Assembly (NCBI GenBank): GCA_964385505.1
Contig: CAYLPI010000169.1
Location: forward strand, 1 to 8,014
Length of the DNA stretch: 8,014 nt
Reading direction: 5' to 3'
Origin: CAITSH01 sp964385505
GTDB taxonomy: Bacteria; Pseudomonadota; Gammaproteobacteria; Burkholderiales; SG8-39
Shown here: piece by piece, positions 5,930 through 8,014 of the stretch
How the letters are laid out: each line of letters starts with the position of its first letter
Position numbering within the stretch: the first letter of the stretch is position 1
Position numbers and translations under genes: made by a program
The notes under the pieces: generated by a model
Databases searched by the model: none
The model's input: the letters and a program-made list of their open reading frames with translations, nothing else
Told to the model about the DNA's origin: nothing

Positions 5930-6907
5930 TCAGGCCGCCGCCACGCGCAACACGATCTTGCCGAGGTGGGCGTTCGACTCCATGTAGTCCTTGGCCGCCT
6001 GCATTTGCGCAAACGGGAAGACCTTGTCTATCACCGGCTTGATGCGGCCCTCAGCCATCAGCGGCAGCACATCATCGACAAAGCCCTTCACCGTGCCGGC
6101 GCGCTGCTCTGCATTACGCAACTTGTTCGACACGCCGAACAGCGTCAGGCGTTTGGTGTGCAAGGCCTCGATGTCGATCTCGGCCTTGAGCACTTCATCG
6201 ACATAACCGACGGTGGCGTGACGGCCCTCGAAGGCAAGCGCCTTGATGGTTTCGGCAAAGACCGAACCGCCGACGTTGTTGACCACCAGGTTGGCGCCCT
6301 TGCCCTCGGTGGCCTGCAACACCGCAGCGGCAAAATCGGCGCTGCGGGTATTGATGCCGACATCCAGGCCCAGCGCCTTCAGCCGCGCCAGCTTGTCGGC
6401 CGAACCGGAGGTGCCGATGACTTTGGCGCCCAGCGCCTTGCCCAGTTGCAGCGCCGCCACGCCCACGCCCGACGAAACGCCGGTGATCAGCAGCCACTCG
6501 TCTTTGGACAGTTTGCCCTTGGCGACCAGCATGTCGTGCACCACCATGAAGGTCAGCGGGATGCTCGCCGCCTCTTCCCACGACAGTTTGGCGGGAATGA
6601 TGACGGCCTCGCGCGCATCGACCAGCGCATATTCGGCAAAGGCACCGGGGCAGCGCGCCATGACGCGGTCGCCGGGCTTGAAACCGCTGACGCCCTCGCC
6701 CGCCTTGACCACCTCGCCCGCCGCCTCCTGTCCCACCGCCTTGGTCGCGCCCGGTTTGGTCAGGCCGCCGACGATCAGTTCGCCGCGATTGAAGCCGGCC
6801 GCGTGCACGCGCACCAGCAACTGTCCGGACTTGGGCTCGGGCACCGGCACCTCACGCAGTTCGATAAGGGTTTTGGTTCCGGCGGCTTGAATCCAGTAAG
6901 ACTGCAT
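5930..6907 (-). CDS. Zinc-independent MDR-family quinone oxidoreductase-like protein
   Basis: A 325-residue medium-chain dehydrogenase/reductase. The N-terminal GroES-like domain (about 1-115) includes VPVPEPKSGQLLVRVHAAGFN (19-39, here split by no gap), VGQEAAGEVV and GVSGFKPGDRVMA. The Rossmann domain has the glycine-rich loop GVSSGVGVAALQLGKALGA (143-161) and VVNNVGG (208-214), as in NADPH:quinone oxidoreductases. The cysteine ligands of the structural zinc and the catalytic zinc site of alcohol dehydrogenases are absent. It would use NAD(P)H to reduce quinones or activated double bonds such as enoyl or enone groups. I chose the start at 6907 because AAGGA lies about 10 bases upstream and the homologous domain begins here; the longer frame to 7099 runs through intergenic sequence. 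It converges on the Bug receptor and diverges from pssA, and looks monocistronic. The natural substrate is unknown. Confidence 0.9.
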   Translation of the reverse strand: MQSYWIQAAGTKTLIELREVPVPEPKSGQLLVRVHAAGFNRGELIVGGLTKPGATKAVGQEAAGEVVKAGEGVSGFKPGDRVMARCPGAFAEYALVDAREAVIIPAKLSWEEAASIPLTFMVVHDMLVAKGKLSKDEWLLITGVSSGVGVAALQLGKALGAKVIGTSGSADKLARLKALGLDVGINTRSADFAAAVLQATEGKGANLVVNNVGGSVFAETIKALAFEGRHATVGYVDEVLKAEIDIEALHTKRLTLFGVSNKLRNAEQRAGTVKGFVDDVLPLMAEGRIKPVIDKVFPFAQMQAAKDYMESNAHLGKIVLRVAAA

Positions 6908-6952
6908 GGCGGGGGCTTCCTTGTTGAAGGGGACGTTTTTTTTCGAGCCAGC

Positions 6953-6958
6953 ATCATA
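6953..6958 (-). promoter_or_regulatory. Possible -10 box of the quinone oxidoreductase-like gene
   Basis: TATGAT on the minus strand differs from TATAAT at one base and would start transcription about 40 bases before the ATG at 6907. The hexamer 17 bases upstream does not resemble TTGACA, so support is weak. Confidence 0.3.
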
Positions 6959-7038
6959 GCAAAGCCGCGGCGCCGGGCGGTGCGCACGTGCCCACCGCCA
7001 AAGCCGGCCGGCACACCTGCCTGCACCTTGATGGCACC

Positions 7039-7073
7039 GGCTGGAAATGCCCGTCCCCCGGGCGTTTCCAGCC
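7039..7073. repeat. 35-nt palindromic repeat, copy 1 (upstream of pssA)
   Basis: The 15-base arms GGCTGGAAATGCCCG and CGGGCGTTTCCAGCC are complementary except at one position and enclose the loop TCCCC. A second copy of identical length lies at 7904-7938, beyond pssA. The left arms of the two copies agree at 14 of 15 bases. The layout resembles REP-type extragenic palindromes. Confidence 0.65.
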
Positions 7074-7136
7074 ACCACCCAGGACACTGCCAGGCGCATG
7101 GAACCGACGGCCCATCGGCATCAGCTTCATCTTCGT

Positions 7137-7162
7137 GCGGCGCGATGGCGCGCGCGCGCCGC
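7137..7162. repeat. GC-alternating hairpin ahead of pssA
   Basis: GCGGCGCG (7137-7144) is complementary to CGCGCCGC (7155-7162). Between and overlapping them, GGCGCGCGCGCGCC (7147-7160) is itself a perfect 14-base palindrome of alternating G and C. It lies 63 bases before the pssA start, so if transcribed it would form a stable leader stem. It may be no more than composition. Confidence 0.4.
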
Positions 7163-7225
7163 CTTCGCCTCCTTCAGTAGGACAGCGCACATCGCCCTGG
7201 CGCGCAATACGCTACCCTGTCCGTC

Positions 7226-7852
7226 ATGAACACACCCAAGCGCACCAAGCCCTTTGCCATGATCCGCGAGTTTCATCTCGCCGACTGGTTCACGCTCGCC
7301 AACGCCGTCTGCGGCACCGGCGCGCTGTTCTCTATGATGAGTTACATGCAGAGCGCCGAGCTGAGGCATGTGTACTTTGCCTGCGCGCTGGTGCTGGCGG
7401 CCTTTGTCTTTGATGTGTTTGACGGACGCATCGCGCGCTGGCGCCAGAAAACCTCGGCGCTGGGGCGCGAACTCGACTCCCTCGCCGACGTGATTTCCTT
7501 CGGCGTGGCACCGGCGGTGATTGCCTTCGGCTGCGGCATGCAGGGCTTTTACGACCGCGTCATCCTCGCCGGCTTTGTCGCCTGCGGCGTGTCGCGGCTG
7601 GCGCGTTACAACGTTACCGCCGAGGCGCTGTCAGGCGACGACGGCAAGGTCTCGCACTTCGAGGGCACGCCCATTCCTTCATCGCTGCTACTGGTGATGC
7701 TGCTGGCCTTCGCCGCATGGCAGGGCGCCATCGGCGACGCGCTGTGGTTCGGCGCGCTGCAGATCGCCGGCCTGACGCTGCATCCGCTGGCGCTGTTGTT
7801 TGCGGCCTCGGGGGCGCTGATGGTCAGCCGGATTCGTATTCCGAAGCTCTGA
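7226..7852 (+). CDS. pssA: CDP-diacylglycerol--serine O-phosphatidyltransferase (type II phosphatidylserine synthase)
   Basis: A 208-residue inner-membrane enzyme that joins CDP-diacylglycerol and L-serine to make phosphatidylserine, the precursor of phosphatidylethanolamine. The CDP-alcohol phosphatidyltransferase signature is complete: D66-G67, A70-R71, G80, D84 and D88, with an extra D63. RLARYN (124-129) and FEGTPIP (145-151) favour the serine-specific branch over phosphatidylglycerol-phosphate synthase. Hydrophobic segments at about 21-38, 49-65, 89-105, 111-123, 152-168 and 176-200 suggest a polytopic protein. The start at 7226 is not backed by a clear ribosome site; M12 (position 7259, MIREF) is an alternative, also without one. 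In several betaproteobacteria pssA lies beside psd and leuA; here its upstream neighbour is an unrelated divergent gene and the downstream one is outside the window. Palindromic repeats flank it on both sides. Confidence 0.88.
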   Translation: MNTPKRTKPFAMIREFHLADWFTLANAVCGTGALFSMMSYMQSAELRHVYFACALVLAAFVFDVFDGRIARWRQKTSALGRELDSLADVISFGVAPAVIAFGCGMQGFYDRVILAGFVACGVSRLARYNVTAEALSGDDGKVSHFEGTPIPSSLLLVMLLAFAAWQGAIGDALWFGALQIAGLTLHPLALLFAASGALMVSRIRIPKL

Positions 7853-7903
7853 ACCGGAACGCATTGCCCGAGCACTGCATTACCGCGGGCAACCCGGCAT
7901 ACA

Positions 7904-7938
7904 GGCTGGAAACGCCCGCCCAGCGCGGATTTCCAGCC
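7904..7938. repeat. 35-nt palindromic repeat, copy 2 (downstream of pssA)
   Basis: GGCTGGAAACGCCCG is followed by CCCAG and CGCGGATTTCCAGCC. The outer nine bases of each arm pair perfectly (GGCTGGAAA with TTTCCAGCC); the inner part has decayed relative to copy 1. It begins 51 bases after the pssA stop. The run of nine As at 7948-7956 lies on the wrong strand for an intrinsic terminator of pssA. Confidence 0.6.
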
Positions 7939-8014
7939 GATACGCTGAAAAAAAAACGGTCCGATCCCGCATTTTTGCATTTTCTTCTCTGATTGTTCGG
8001 TGTCGTGTCTTTCT

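Larger units (their letters stand above)
6908..7225. other. 318-bp divergent intergenic region upstream of pssA
   Basis: No credible gene is present between the quinone oxidoreductase-like gene (minus) and pssA (plus). It holds a possible minus-strand -10 box (TATGAT, 6953-6958) without a good -35, a run of eight Ts (6936-6943), the palindromic repeat at 7039-7073, and the GC-alternating hairpin at 7137-7162. No clear pssA promoter or ribosome site could be picked out. Open frames here are short and lack family-like sequence. Confidence 0.6.

Noticed and set aside
6908..7099. N-terminal extension of the quinone oxidoreductase to 7099
   Set aside because: The added 64 residues are intergenic, include the palindromic repeat, and do not resemble the family; the ATG at 6907 has a ribosome site.
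4778..7180. An 800-residue plus-strand open frame running from the N gap to near pssA
   Set aside because: It passes through Ns, is rich in His/Arg/Gln low-complexity sequence, and is out of frame with the clear Bug receptor and antisense to the quinone oxidoreductase. It is a GC-rich shadow frame.
7904..7956. Hairpin plus A-run as an intrinsic terminator of pssA
   Set aside because: An intrinsic terminator on this strand needs a T-run after the stem; here the run is of As, and the inner stem is poorly paired.
1..8014. CRISPR arrays, tRNA or rRNA genes, transposases, defence genes
   Set aside because: No regularly spaced repeats, cloverleaf-like segments, ribosomal sequence or transposase/nuclease motifs were seen on either strand.

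Overview
The window is GC-rich and densely coded, with short intergenic regions. It carries two TctC/Bug-type periplasmic solute receptors, a family III (CaiB/BaiF) CoA-transferase, a crotonase-fold protein and an FCD-type GntR regulator. This mix is typical of Betaproteobacteria, especially Burkholderiales, where Bug receptors are greatly expanded. That assignment is inferred from gene content only. A run of exactly 100 Ns (4785-4884) marks a scaffold join, so this is draft or metagenome-derived sequence and the true size of the gap is unknown.

Layout. A GntR/FCD regulator (57-758, +) converges on a flavodoxin-fold NAD(P)H oxidoreductase (771-1355, -). Reading leftward on the minus strand from a putative promoter at 4735-4763, the order is: CaiB/BaiF CoA-transferase (3459-4652), enoyl-CoA hydratase-like protein (2626-3408), a 79-bp palindromic intergenic element (2515-2593), a TctC/Bug receptor (1477-2448), a very strong hairpin (1397-1448), then the oxidoreductase. 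Diverging from the CoA-transferase is a second TctC/Bug receptor (to 5831, +) whose start is lost in the gap. It converges on an MDR-family quinone oxidoreductase-like gene (5930-6907, -). Across a 318-bp intergenic region lies pssA (7226-7852, +), a type II phosphatidylserine synthase. pssA is flanked on both sides by copies of a 35-nt palindromic repeat.

How the genes may work together. The central block looks like a small catabolic unit for a carboxylic acid: periplasmic capture (two Bug receptors), activation by CoA transfer (CaiB/BaiF), then a crotonase-type step on the CoA thioester. The FCD regulator at the left edge is a plausible but unproven controller. No TctA/TctB membrane components are in the window, so the receptors would have to use a transporter encoded elsewhere or act as sensors. 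The substrate cannot be deduced. The crotonase-like protein lacks both glutamates used by classical enoyl-CoA hydratases, so its reaction is open. The quinone oxidoreductase and pssA appear to be separate units; pssA is a housekeeping phospholipid gene.

I did not find a convincing new defence system, CRISPR array, RNA gene or insertion sequence. The points most worth a second look are the non-canonical crotonase in its CoA-transferase/Bug context, the paired palindromes around pssA, and the strong hairpin just ahead of the oxidoreductase gene.
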